DNA of 64,000 nucleotides, taken from positions 112,098-176,097 of the forward strand of contig NZ_BATR01000075.1 in the NCBI RefSeq assembly GCF_000739655.1, given 5' to 3'. Under the pieces are notes generated by a model. That model was not told where the DNA came from. It ran no database searches and saw nothing but the letters and a program-made list of their open reading frames with translations. Below are positions 43,644-51,922 of this stretch, piece by piece. The DNA comes from Verrucomicrobium sp. BvORR106. GTDB taxonomy: Bacteria; Verrucomicrobiota; Verrucomicrobiia; Verrucomicrobiales; Verrucomicrobiaceae. The translations under genes and the position numbers were made by a program. Positions within the stretch are counted from its first letter, which is position 1, and each line of letters starts with the position of its first letter.

Positions 43644-44476
43644 GGGGGCGGGAGTGAGGGGGGCTCGTGGAGACCTGTGCGTGGTTTGTGCAAGTTGCAG
43701 GTGAATGGTACAGCGCGGCGACGGGGCTTGCAAGCGTGTGCGTGATTCTGGCATCCCTTCAGGATGCATTCACATAGTCGGGCGGGTACCAGGGGTGTTC
43801 GGTCGTGTTACTCCCTCGACCCCTGGCTACCTTCTGGAAGGCCTTCGGCCTGGGTGGATGCTCGCTGGTGGATGAGGAAAGTAGCGCAGAGCTTTAGCTC
43901 GGTATTGTATTCGGTGGCGGTGGGACTGACTCGCTGGAGATGCGTGTCATCGGGCGGGTGCCAAGGGGGGGCGTGTTGCTACCTCGATCCCGGGCTGCCT
44001 TCTGGAAGGCCTTCGACCTGCGTGGAGGCTCGCGGGTGGATGAGGAAGGGGGAGCTGGGTCTCGTGGTGTGCAGGCGTGTCTGTTTAGGGGGCGACGTTG
44101 TCGTACAAGGGTGCTCTGACGCCAAGGGCGTCAAACAAAGTAGCCCAGGGTCAGGCGAGGTACGAGCCGCCACCCTGGGTACACGGGCGGGGGGCTGAAC
44201 TCCGAAGTGAGTTCTACAAACCGTGACCGCATCCCTGAGGTGTCCACCGCATGTAGGAGAGGCGCCTCCGGGTAATCTGGACGGTTTGTAGAACTCCCTT
44301 GGAGTTCCATCGCTATCTCTTAATACCCGGGGTGGCGACCGCTTCGCGGTCTGACCCCGGGCTATTTTGTATCACGCCGTTGGCGTGGAGCTGCCGTTGT
44401 GAAAACAGGCAACACGGGATCAGCTCCGGCCAAGTTCTATATCTTGTTGAAGCATCATATCGATGCGGGCGTACGT
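43644..44476. repeat. Gene-free repeat cluster (families R4 and R5)
   Basis: R5 lies at 43746-43853 (landmarks catcccttcaggatgcatt, ccctcgacccctggctacct, tggaaggccttcggcctg) and again, shortened, at about 43947-44031; a further copy is at 47942-48049. R4 copy 2 is at 44112-44368. These elements are adjacent, in one orientation, and make up most of the 830-base gap. Confidence 0.8.
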
Positions 44477-44998
44477 TCAAGTGCTCGGTCCTGACTCCTC
44501 GCTGTGATGAAGCAGCAGGCAGGCCAGCACCTCCGCCAGGTCCTGATGTTCCGCGGCACAGGTGCCCGCGACCTTGAAGCGGCAATGGTGTGCCCGATCA
44601 TCCTGGGCAAGTTTCAGGTCGAGGATGTGCTCCACCTTGAAGCTGTTGAAGAAGTCGCCTCGCATGACCAGGTGGGAGTGGGTTGATCCGGAATCCTTCT
44701 GTGTGATGTCGATCGTGACGTTCCCGGACATGCCGGAGAGCCAGTCTGTTTTTCGTTTGGTCACGAGGAAGCTATTGGACTCCACGGTGCCGAAGAATTC
44801 CGACAGCTTGCGTCCTTGGTGCCCTTCACGGATCTGCGCGATGACTTCTGAGCTGCTGCCCTTTGAGCGCACCACCTGGAGACGCGGGAGGTCAAAGGCC
44901 ACTTCGTAGTCTCCGAATGTGGTCACCGAATCGATCTTCCAGGAGACGAAGGGAAGCAGCCGGCCTTTGCGGTAGTGCTCTCTGGCGGTGATGTTCAT
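44477..44998 (-). CDS. Hypothetical protein
   Basis: The 173-residue product reads MNITAREHYRKGRLLPFVSW, then KGSSSEVIAQIREGHQGRKL, DWLSGMSGNVTIDITQKDSG and HLVMRGDFFNSFKVEHILDL. It looks like a beta-rich cytosolic protein, resembling no family I can name. It starts 41 bases before the stop of the DMP19-type gene upstream. Confidence 0.65.
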   Translation of the reverse strand: MNITAREHYRKGRLLPFVSWKIDSVTTFGDYEVAFDLPRLQVVRSKGSSSEVIAQIREGHQGRKLSEFFGTVESNSFLVTKRKTDWLSGMSGNVTIDITQKDSGSTHSHLVMRGDFFNSFKVEHILDLKLAQDDRAHHCRFKVAGTCAAEHQDLAEVLACLLLHHSEESGPST

Positions 44999-45039
44999 CT
45001 GTGGGGGGGAGGCGTCGGGGGAGGCAGGTGGTGCCGCTA

Positions 45040-45666
45040 TCAGTCGCAGCAGTAGATGCCTTGGTTGCTGAGAATGTGCTCGCCTACGAGATGATAGGGG
45101 GCCTTCGGTTGAGCGTAGAACTCGTCGGTCAATGCCTCCAGTTCGGGGATGCGGTCTGCTCTGTCTGGTGGTGCGGCGTAATAGATGCGACGGGCTGCAA
45201 CGAACAACGCGAGGAGCTTGCCGGTGCCCAGCAGGGCAAGATCCCGTTCCGTGTCGTCATCGAACTCACCCTGCCCGTTGTAGAAGAACTGATCGAGTCC
45301 GCCGTTGTCGACCTGGTTTTGGAAACTGCAAACGGTATAGACCAGTCTCCACGGTGGGGGCAAGTCGTGAAAGCGCTGGCACATCAGGTCCCAATCTGCA
45401 CGCTCGCGTCCGGCGGCGCTCAACAGTGCATCATAGAATATGGCGGCTATCTTGTCGGGCGGTAGACCGGCGACCCAGTCGCGTGGGATGAGGGGTATGC
45501 CGTCGGCTGATAGGGGTGCCGTGGGAGTGATGTGCGGGGCGGTGTTGTGAAGCGTTGCGTGCGCGTCCATGCCCTGGTTCTCAAGATTGGTCACCAGTGC
45601 CCAGGCATCCAGCACGGGCGAACCCGAAGCAGGGCTCGCAGGCTTGGAATGGGGCGGTTTTGACAT
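45040..45666 (-). CDS. DMP19/DUF4375-type protein
   Basis: After a Pro/Ala-rich N-terminus the domain reads RFHDLPPPWRLVYTVCSFQN, then QVDNGGLDQFFYNGQGEFDD, matching the DMP19 signature (a run of hydrophobic residues, then xNGGxxQFFxNG). A C-terminal helix-loop segment follows (LFVAARRIYYAAPPDRADRI). It is the second member of this family in the window after 29130-29600, but the two are not close copies. Confidence 0.78.
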   Translation of the reverse strand: MSKPPHSKPASPASGSPVLDAWALVTNLENQGMDAHATLHNTAPHITPTAPLSADGIPLIPRDWVAGLPPDKIAAIFYDALLSAAGRERADWDLMCQRFHDLPPPWRLVYTVCSFQNQVDNGGLDQFFYNGQGEFDDDTERDLALLGTGKLLALFVAARRIYYAAPPDRADRIPELEALTDEFYAQPKAPYHLVGEHILSNQGIYCCD

Positions 45667-46317
45667 CGGTTTGTGAGGTGGGCGTTGGTTAGTGTGCCTG
45701 AATTTTTGTCAAGATCCTGGTGAACGCTACAATGTGGCGACGGGGCTTGCAAGCGTGTGCGACGAGGGGAGGGAGAGGGCGATGAGGAGGAAGGTGGCGG
45801 TGGGGACGTGAGTGCGGTGTGTGATTCTGGCGTCCTTTCAGGATGCATGTGTGTTTGCAAAACCGCCGAGGAGCAGCGGAGTGCTCGATCGCCAAACAGC
45901 TATCGCCTTATGTGGTCTTGCCGCTGCCTTCTTCTTTGGACGCACACTTCCTCCGCCAACCGGCGGCGGTTGTGCAAGCACAAACCGCCGCTCCTTGGGG
46001 GCTTTGGCGTCATGTCCATGTGTCGACGACTGGGCGCGTCAGATTCTTCACCTGACGTGCATGCGGTGCCTCCGACATCGCAAGGGATGTGATGCGCTGC
46101 AGATCCGGTGCTCCCAACGCCTGGATGTGAAGCCTCTGTGGAGTGCGTGCGGGAACCGCCGCTTTGGTGGCTCTTGTGATGTCCTGAAACCTGGGGTGTT
46201 GCCAGGAGGTGCAGCCAGGGATGAGGTGAGTGGAGAGTGTGTCGTGTGAAGACCTCCAGGTGGCAGATCTGGTACTATATGACCCGGCTCCTGATGAGGG
46301 GCTGCGTCGGTGCTGGC
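45667..46317. repeat. Gene-free repeat-rich interval
   Basis: Contains a fragment of R5 (45826-45850), the cggcggttgtgcaagcacaa hairpin unit (45964-46000) and a copy of the R6 unit (46124-46180; words gtggagtgcgtgcgggaacc and gccgctttggtggc) that is shared with 55339-55397, 57199-57256 and 57496-57553. No gene is supported. Confidence 0.75.
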
Positions 46318-46728
46318 TTACGGTGGAAAAGCAGACTCGGAAAACGGCGGATCGTCAAGGAAGGAGTGGACGATGGTCCCAGTCGAGTCGGCGAGTGTAC
46401 GCTTCTGACCATCGGTGAGCGAGTTGTAGACAAGCAGGTGCGTGGCTTTGGTGGAGTGGGCCAGGGCGATTAACTCGGCGGTCTTCCCGCTGCCGAAAAG
46501 GGTTCTCTGTGTGAGCGGCAGCTCCATGCGCTTCGTTCCGCCTGGTCGGTTGGAGCGGGAGGCTCCGCGCCTCTGGAGCAGTCGTCCTGCCACGGTGCCC
46601 CCGCGAGAAATGACGGAGGCCTCCATCACTGCCAGAAGCTGATCGGGCTCTTTGACCTTGGCGGAAAGCAAGGCACATACCAGCCAACGGGTTTCACGAA
46701 ATGCTTCGTTGGAGGGTTGTGAATTCAT
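46318..46728 (-). CDS. Stand-alone HflX N-terminal-like domain
   Basis: The 136-residue protein reads RWLVCALLSAKVKEPDQLLA, then VISRGGTVAGRLLQRRGAS, RTLFGSGKTAELIALAHSTK and ATHLLVYNSLTDGQKRTLAD. This is the first domain of the ribosome-splitting GTPase HflX (GA.VVG...Q.R..P....F/G.GK..EL......AxxxVF.ELSPxQxRNLE), which contacts the ribosome and binds a nucleotide. The following GTPase domain is wholly missing, and the frame ends with an intact stop. It could be a degraded copy or a functional ribosome-binding fragment. Confidence 0.7.
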   Translation of the reverse strand: MNSQPSNEAFRETRWLVCALLSAKVKEPDQLLAVMEASVISRGGTVAGRLLQRRGASRSNRPGGTKRMELPLTQRTLFGSGKTAELIALAHSTKATHLLVYNSLTDGQKRTLADSTGTIVHSFLDDPPFSESAFPP

Positions 46729-46756
46729 TGGGGGGCTGCGGAGTTGAGCGTGATTT

Positions 46757-47182
46757 CTAAGCGGATCCGAAGATGGAATAGCTGCCCTCGACGGCGAAGG
46801 GGGGCTCGATGTCTGGCGCTCCGTCGACCATCGTATAGGGGAAGATTACCTGAACCGAGTAGGTGTCGCGGTGGTCGATAGCGATGCAAATGGCATCCTG
46901 CTTCTCGGAGCGCCCCGGTGGGGTGGTGCGAATGTCGTAGGTGAGGGCGGTGGCTCTGATGCTGCCCTCTTCTGCCATCCGCCTCCAAGCTCTCTGAAGT
47001 ACGTCGATGACATCAAGGGATGGCGGTTGTTCCCCACCAGGATAGCCAGCATGGTGTGCAATATTTCCGCCAACGTCGATGACCTGACCAAACGGAAAGA
47101 ACTCACCATGCTGTGTGAGCATCTGCTCTGCAAAAGGCAGTGAGGAGTCTACAAGTCGCTGGGCTTCTTCCTTGGGAGACAT
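46757..47182 (-). CDS. Hypothetical protein
   Basis: The start at 47182 gives MSPKEEAQRLVDSSLPFAEQ, MLTQHGEFFPFGQVIDVGGN, followed by DVLQRAWRRMAEEGSIRATA and CIAIDHRDTYSVQVIFPYTM. The AExMLxxHGEFFPFG phrase is the mark of a family of uncharacterised bacterial proteins that recurs in immunity-type gene arrays. Length and composition are normal. Confidence 0.72.
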   Translation of the reverse strand: MSPKEEAQRLVDSSLPFAEQMLTQHGEFFPFGQVIDVGGNIAHHAGYPGGEQPPSLDVIDVLQRAWRRMAEEGSIRATALTYDIRTTPPGRSEKQDAICIAIDHRDTYSVQVIFPYTMVDGAPDIEPPFAVEGSYSIFGSA

Positions 47183-47273
47183 GTTGAGTGGCGTGCTGAA
47201 TGGGATGAAGGGGCGACTCACTGTTGGTGGTCCGCCACCGGCTTTCAAGGTGCTGCAGCGCAAAGCCGGATCG

Positions 47274-47699
47274 CTATTCGGTGAATGTTGGTGGAACCCT
47301 TGTGACCTGCATCTTCTGGGGCGGTGGATTTCTGTTGGGCGTGTAGAACAGAGATTTGCAAGTGGTGGCACACCAGTTCACGATGCAAAGGATGCCCAAT
47401 GGCAAGATGAACAGGGTGGGAAGAAGCAGGAGCAAGCCGATCACCCAGTTTCGTGGGGTATAACGACCATGACGCAACTGCATCCAGTACCAAAGGTTGG
47501 CAACGCAAAGGAGTGCGCTGATGGGAACCGTCACGACTAAGGTGGTGTGATTCGGCGAACCTGGTGGGTTGAGGGCAGCGAAACGTTCGCTTGGCTGAAG
47601 CAGGTCAACCACCGTCCAGATCGCGGAAACACCAAACAACAGTCCGATGAGAAAGAAGATCTTTCGGAATCCCCAAAGTGGTTTGCCGTCGGAGGACAT
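47274..47699 (-). CDS. Integral membrane protein of unknown function
   Basis: The start at 47699 puts helices at about residues 13-33 (IFFLIGLLFGVSAIWTVVDL), 50-70 (HTTLVVTVPISALLCVANLW) and 85-108 (WVIGLLLLLPTLFILPLGIL). The rest is short and polar. No family was recognised. It lies 91 bases before the start of the preceding small gene. Confidence 0.65.
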   Translation of the reverse strand: MSSDGKPLWGFRKIFFLIGLLFGVSAIWTVVDLLQPSERFAALNPPGSPNHTTLVVTVPISALLCVANLWYWMQLRHGRYTPRNWVIGLLLLLPTLFILPLGILCIVNWCATTCKSLFYTPNRNPPPQKMQVTRVPPTFTE

Positions 47700-47878
47700 G
47701 CTGGATCTGCTTTCTACCTTGTGTTGTGCTGGTGTCTTAACTTGAGGATCAGAGCTCAAGCATAAGGAAACATGCAGATAAACAGCATGCGTGCAGCAAA
47801 AAAATGTCGTCGCGATCGCGTGCGTGTACTTCAAGGCGGGGGGCGGTTGAGAGGAGGACGGACAGGTTGGAGCTGCGA

Positions 47879-48049
47879 CTGAACCGGCGGGACGCCGGTA
47901 GCACTCACCGGCTGGAAGCCGGTGTCACTTGGTGGGCCGCGATTCTGGCATCCCTTCAGGATGCATTCAATAGTCGGGCGGGTACCAGGGGTATTCGGTC
48001 GTGTTACTCCCTCGACCCCTGGCTACCTTCTGGGAGGCTTTCGGCCTGC
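47879..48049. repeat. Families R1 (47879-47930) and R5 (47942-48049)
   Basis: A half-length R1 copy is immediately followed by a full R5 copy, in the same orientation as elsewhere. The gap 47700-48154 has no gene. Confidence 0.82.
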
Positions 48050-48154
48050 TTGGGAAGGGGGGCGCTGTGAGTGCCCTGCTGCGTCGATTCCGTATCCCCG
48101 GTCACCCGTTGCCCTTGAGCTTCCGGTATTGCTCCCTAAGTTCCAAGCGGCGGC

Positions 48155-48568
48155 CTATTCAGGGCGGTGCCAGAAGAAGGTCTTTTCTTCCCGATTGAGC
48201 TTGAACGTTACTGGCTCGCGGAATCCCCGGTCACGGCGCGATCCTGCATCGAGCTTCAGCGAGATGAGGTCTTCACCCACTGACTTCCAGGTGCCGGTTT
48301 GATTGAGGTCATAGCTGTAGTAGATGTGTATCGGGCTCTGGCTGGTCTTGGTAAATCTTCCGTTTTGCATGAGTGTGAGCGTATAGCCTCCGGGAGGTTC
48401 CATCATGAAGTAGCGCTCGCTTGGAATGGGGCGCGGTGCGAGGAGGAAACTTGCCGCCAGGTACGTGGCGATCAATCCGATGAACAGCTGCCGTTGCTTG
48501 CTGGTCAAGGGCGGGCGAAAGGGCGTGGTGGGCGTTTCCCCTTGCAAAAGGGTGCGATTGTTGGTCAT
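48155..48568 (-). CDS. Membrane-anchored protein of unknown function
   Basis: The start at 48568 was chosen because upstream codons overlap the VOC gene in another frame. One helix at about residues 27-47 (LFIGLIATYLAASFLLAPRP) leads to a beta-rich domain: YTLTLMQNGRFTKTSQSPIH, IYYSYDLNQTGTWKSVGEDL and VTFKLNREEKTFFWHRP. It looks like a small single-domain sandwich facing outside. It starts 22 bases after the VOC gene. Confidence 0.68.
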   Translation of the reverse strand: MTNNRTLLQGETPTTPFRPPLTSKQRQLFIGLIATYLAASFLLAPRPIPSERYFMMEPPGGYTLTLMQNGRFTKTSQSPIHIYYSYDLNQTGTWKSVGEDLISLKLDAGSRRDRGFREPVTFKLNREEKTFFWHRPE

Positions 48569-48590
48569 GACGGAGGTGTCTCGGCCCGCA

Positions 48591-48941
48591 CTACGCGTTG
48601 CGTTTATGGATGCCGATCTTGTTGCCATCGGGATCGAGGATGAAGGCGCCGCGGCAGATGGGGCTCTGAAAGGGCTCGCCAAGGAAGGTGACGTGGTGCT
48701 GCTTGAGATGGGCGATGGCTTCGTCAAAGTCCGCGACTTCGAAGGCGAGGGCGGGACCGTCGCTGGAGGGCTTGAGCATGGGGCCGCAACCGAGAAGGAG
48801 GGTGTGCGGGCCGACCTCATACTCGCAGGACGCTTCGCGCTGGGTGGTGCAGGTGAGCCCCAGGACGCCCTCATAGAAAGCACGAGCACGGGACATGTCG
48901 GTGACGGGGTAGCCGATGAAGGAAAATTCTGTGATCTTCAT
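48591..48941 (-). CDS. VOC-family (glyoxalase/bleomycin-resistance fold) protein
   Basis: The 116-residue protein reads EFSFIGYPVTDMSRARAFYE, GVLGLTC, YEVGPHTLLLGCG, LAFEVADFDEAIAHLKQHHV, then FILDPDGNKIGIH. This is the two-betaalphabeta VOC pattern with the F-Y-x-x-V-L-G-L turn and the closing DPDGNxIxxHxR. One chain gives half a barrel, so a dimer is expected. The substrate is unknown. Confidence 0.88.
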   Translation of the reverse strand: MKITEFSFIGYPVTDMSRARAFYEGVLGLTCTTQREASCEYEVGPHTLLLGCGPMLKPSSDGPALAFEVADFDEAIAHLKQHHVTFLGEPFQSPICRGAFILDPDGNKIGIHKRNA

Positions 48942-49117
48942 AGCGCAAGTCGGGTGGTTTTCCGTAAGGAGGGGCTTTTGGGCAGGAGATGCATGTTCCC
49001 GCCTAACTTAGGGTTCGTTTGCCTTCGAAGTAGCGGTGGTATTTCATGCGGGTGCGCCTGGATGCGTCTGCGCGCCAATCGCCCTCGGCCATGAAGTTGA
49101 CGCGGCTGGCGTCGTCG

Positions 49118-49696
49118 TCAGGGTTGCTGATGGGAGTGCGATCTGGCTGTCCATTCCCGCGATAGAAGGGCGAAGACGAACTCGCTGGTGAGGGTGCCCT
49201 TGTAGGGCCGATGCTCGATGTGGTGCGCCTCCTGTCGGAAGCCGAGCCGTCTGAACAAGGCGGCGGCGGGTTCATTCAGGACGTCCGTGGTGGCGGTGAT
49301 GCGGCGGGCAGACAGGGTGGTGAACAGGTAGTGGAGCAAGCACTCGAGCGCCTCGGTGGCGTAGCCCTTTCCGTGGTGGTCGTGGGCGAGGGTGATGCCG
49401 ATCTCAAACTGCTGCGGCTCGTCCTCCAGACAGTGCAGTCCGCAGTCGCCGACCAAGTGGCCTGACGAGGTCTCGACGATGGCGACCTGAAGCCAGGTGC
49501 CGGGGGTGCCGATGTCTCTGTCCTGCTGGTCGTCGAGCAGTCGCGCGGCGTCATCGGGGCCATAGGTGGTCCAGGACTGGTAGCGAGCCACCTCAGGCTG
49601 GGAGCGGTAGGCGCAGAGGGCCTGGGCATCGGCTCGGTGCAGACGCCGGAGGTGAAGCCTGCGAGTGGTCAAGGAACTGGGAAAGCGGGGACTCAC
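49118..49696 (-). CDS. GNAT-family N-acetyltransferase (RimJ/RimL-like)
   Basis: The GTG at 49696 (VSPRFPSSLTTRRLHLRRLH) is preferred, because further upstream the frame runs into a tandem repeat. Motifs are: TRRLHLRRL, VGDCGLHCLEDE, FEIGITLAHDHHGKGYATEA (acetyl-CoA P-loop, here HGKGYA) and NEPAAALFRRLGFRQE. This is the RimJ/RimL-like branch, which acetylates N-terminal Ala/Ser, antibiotics or metabolites. The substrate cannot be told. Confidence 0.85.
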   Translation of the reverse strand: MSPRFPSSLTTRRLHLRRLHRADAQALCAYRSQPEVARYQSWTTYGPDDAARLLDDQQDRDIGTPGTWLQVAIVETSSGHLVGDCGLHCLEDEPQQFEIGITLAHDHHGKGYATEALECLLHYLFTTLSARRITATTDVLNEPAAALFRRLGFRQEAHHIEHRPYKGTLTSEFVFALLSREWTARSHSHQQP

Positions 49697-50471
49697 GGGG
49701 GTGATTGCGGAGTGGTGGAGTGGTGGAGTGGTGGGCGCTGGGAGCAAGGTTGCTGTGGCAGGGGTTTTTGCAAGCGGGTTCCGGATTTGGGGGGGGCAGT
49801 GGGCAGTGGGCAGTGGGCAGTGGGCAGTGGGCAGTGGGCAGTGGGCAGTGGGCAGTTTTGTCGCGTGAGTTGGCTCATGAACCCGGAGGGTTCGGCTGCG
49901 TCAGTCAGCTGGCTCATAGCTCCGCCCTTGCTGCTGTGGTGCACCGTACTCCGGAGGATGCGCAGCAGGCAGGCGAAAGCGGCGCTTCACGCACGCACTC
50001 CACAGCGACTTCTTCGCCAGGGGGCGGGGGACGTTGGGGTGGCTTGAGGATCGTGGGCTTTCCGATGTCGGAAGGACGTTTGACGGAGGCTGCTGCATCC
50101 TGCCGGGAACTCAGGCGAAGCGGGGTGATGACGTTGCGGGTTCGAGGAGTCTTGGATGGTGTGTTGAGAGCAATGTGGAAGAGCCGTCCCGGCTCTTGGT
50201 ATTGAGTAGCGGGCGGGGTCGGGAGACGTGCGACTGAGGTGGCGGGAGGTCGGGCCGGGCTCTGGAGGGTGATCGTTGTGTTGCTCCGGCGACTGAGCCG
50301 GTTGGCACAACCGGACTACGCCTGTGGCGGGGCTGGTGAGGTGGGGAGTTGGGTCCGCGTGAAATTCATGCACGGTGGTGGCAAGAAGTGGCGGCTTGGG
50401 TGCGCTTTTCTCTGCCCGCGTTGCTTGTTTTCCTGGCGCGATGCTTTCTGACGCTTTCTGACACTTTTGTG
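49697..50471. repeat. Gene-free repeat-rich interval
   Basis: Holds an exact 7-bp tandem repeat (gggcagt, 9 copies, 49794-49856), the gaaagcggcgcttcacgcac unit (49976-50050, shared with 55486 and 57358), and a full copy of the gagccggttggcacaaccgg hairpin family (50284-50325). No gene is supported. Confidence 0.85.
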
Positions 50472-51713
50472 ATGATCATGACGACGATGCCCACGACTTC
50501 CTTCAAGCTTCCTGTGTTGCCCTTTCTCTTGCCGGTGCTCGCTGTGGCGTGTGCTCTGCCGATGCTGCCTGCGGCGGAGCCGGTGGCTGTGGCCGTGGCT
50601 GCGGCTCCGGTGGATCTGAAGCTGCCGGATCCGCTGGTGACGCTGGGCGGGGAGAAGGTGACGACGAAGGAGGCCTGGGAAAAGACGCGGCGGACGGAGG
50701 TGCTGGAACTCTTCCGCAAGAATATCTATGGCCGGGCACCGGTGGGGCGGCCGGAGGGCTTGAAGTTTGAGGTGATCGACTCTGCGCCGGACGCGATGGA
50801 GGGCAAGGCGACGCGCAAGCAGGTCAAAATCTCCTGGCACGGACCGGGCGGGGAGGGCTCGCTGAAGCTGGTGCTCTTCATCCCCAATGGGCTGAACAAA
50901 CCGGCGCCGTGTTTCCTGCTCATCTGCAATCGCCCAGCGGCGGCGAACATCGACCCGACGAGGGCGGTGAAGAGCCCCTTCTGGCCGGCGGAGCAGATCG
51001 TGGCGCGGGGTTATGCGGCGGCGGCGTTCTACAATGGCGATGTGGCGCCGGACAAGCACGATGAGTTTAAGAGCGGGGTGTTCAAGGCGTTCGACACGGC
51101 ACCTCGCACGGGAGAGTCCTGGGGCACGATCGCGGCCTGGGCCTGGGGCGCGAGCCGGGCGCTGGACTATCTGGTGACGGATGCGGGGATCGATGCCAAG
51201 CGCGTGGGCGTGGTGGGGCACTCGCGCGGGGGCAAGACGGCCCTGTGGGCGGGGGCGGAGGATGAGCGGTTCGCCATGGTGGTGAGCAATGACTCGGGCT
51301 CCACGGGGGCGGCGCTGGCGCGGGGCAAGACGGGCGAGAAGATCCGCGATATCAACCGGGTGTTCCCGCACTGGTTTAACGGAAACTACAAGGCCTTTGC
51401 GGATCGCGAGGACGAACTGCCGGTGGACCAGCACATGCTGGCGGCGCTGATCGCACCACGCGTGCTGTACATCGCGAGCGCGACGGAGGACGACTGGGCG
51501 CACCCGAAGAATGAGTTCCTCTCCGGCGTGTATGCCAGCCCGGTGTACCGTCTCTACGGCCTGGAGGGGCTGACGGGCAAGACGTTCCCCAATCCCGATG
51601 CGCCTGTGCAGGGCGGGGGCATGGGCTACCATCTGCGTACGGGCAAGCACAACCTGACGGAGTATGACTGGGGTTGTTTCATGGACCTGGCGGGGAGGGA
51701 ATACAAAAATTAG
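50472..51713 (+). CDS. CE15-type glucuronoyl esterase / acetylxylan esterase-like
   Basis: The start is placed at 50472; two other ATGs follow at 50478 and 50487, each before a signal-type segment (FKLPVLPFLLPVLAVACALP). The alpha/beta-hydrolase core has GVVGHSRGGKTALWAG with nucleophile Ser251, NDSGSTGAALARGK, and His393 in RTGKHNLTEYDW. VFPHWFNGNYKAFADREDEL is also typical of CE15 (4-O-methylglucuronoyl methylesterases, which cut lignin-xylan ester links). About 413 residues is the normal size for the family. It is secreted and heads a plus-strand run with an M14 peptidase and a DUF1080 protein. Confidence 0.88.
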   Translation: MIMTTMPTTSFKLPVLPFLLPVLAVACALPMLPAAEPVAVAVAAAPVDLKLPDPLVTLGGEKVTTKEAWEKTRRTEVLELFRKNIYGRAPVGRPEGLKFEVIDSAPDAMEGKATRKQVKISWHGPGGEGSLKLVLFIPNGLNKPAPCFLLICNRPAAANIDPTRAVKSPFWPAEQIVARGYAAAAFYNGDVAPDKHDEFKSGVFKAFDTAPRTGESWGTIAAWAWGASRALDYLVTDAGIDAKRVGVVGHSRGGKTALWAGAEDERFAMVVSNDSGSTGAALARGKTGEKIRDINRVFPHWFNGNYKAFADREDELPVDQHMLAALIAPRVLYIASATEDDWAHPKNEFLSGVYASPVYRLYGLEGLTGKTFPNPDAPVQGGGMGYHLRTGKHNLTEYDWGCFMDLAGREYKN

Positions 51714-51922
51714 GAATTAGGAATTAGGAATGCGGAGTGATGGAGTGATGGAGTGGGGAATGATGAATTAGGCATGGGGAGTGATGAAATTGGAATACGG
51801 AGTGGTGGAGTGCAGGAGTGATGGAGTAGAGAGTGCTTGGTTTGAAGTTTGAAGTTTGAAGTTTGAAGTTTGAAATTTTGGCGCCGTGCCGGCCTTAGTG
51901 ATCTTTCGTTTTCTTTAAGAAT
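51714..51922. repeat. Short tandem repeats (7 and 8 bp)
   Basis: Units are taggaat (51714-51731), gagtgatg (51731-51760) and tttgaag (about five copies, 51841-51874). They fill the gap before the carboxypeptidase gene. Confidence 0.8.

Noticed and set aside
28205..44476. R1-R5 repeats as integron attC sites
   Set aside because: Although the array resembles integron cassettes, the repeats are not found after every gene, lack a clear attC core (GTTRRRY) in a constant place, and no integrase is visible.
49003..49117. Small minus-strand frame after the acetyltransferase, ending in HRYFEGKRTL
   Set aside because: The short stretch looks somewhat protein-like, but it has no good start of its own and no family; it may be a decayed tail or chance.
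50316..51650. Minus-strand open frame opposite the CE15 esterase
   Set aside because: Arg/His-rich shadow of a well-defined plus-strand enzyme; it also runs through repeats.
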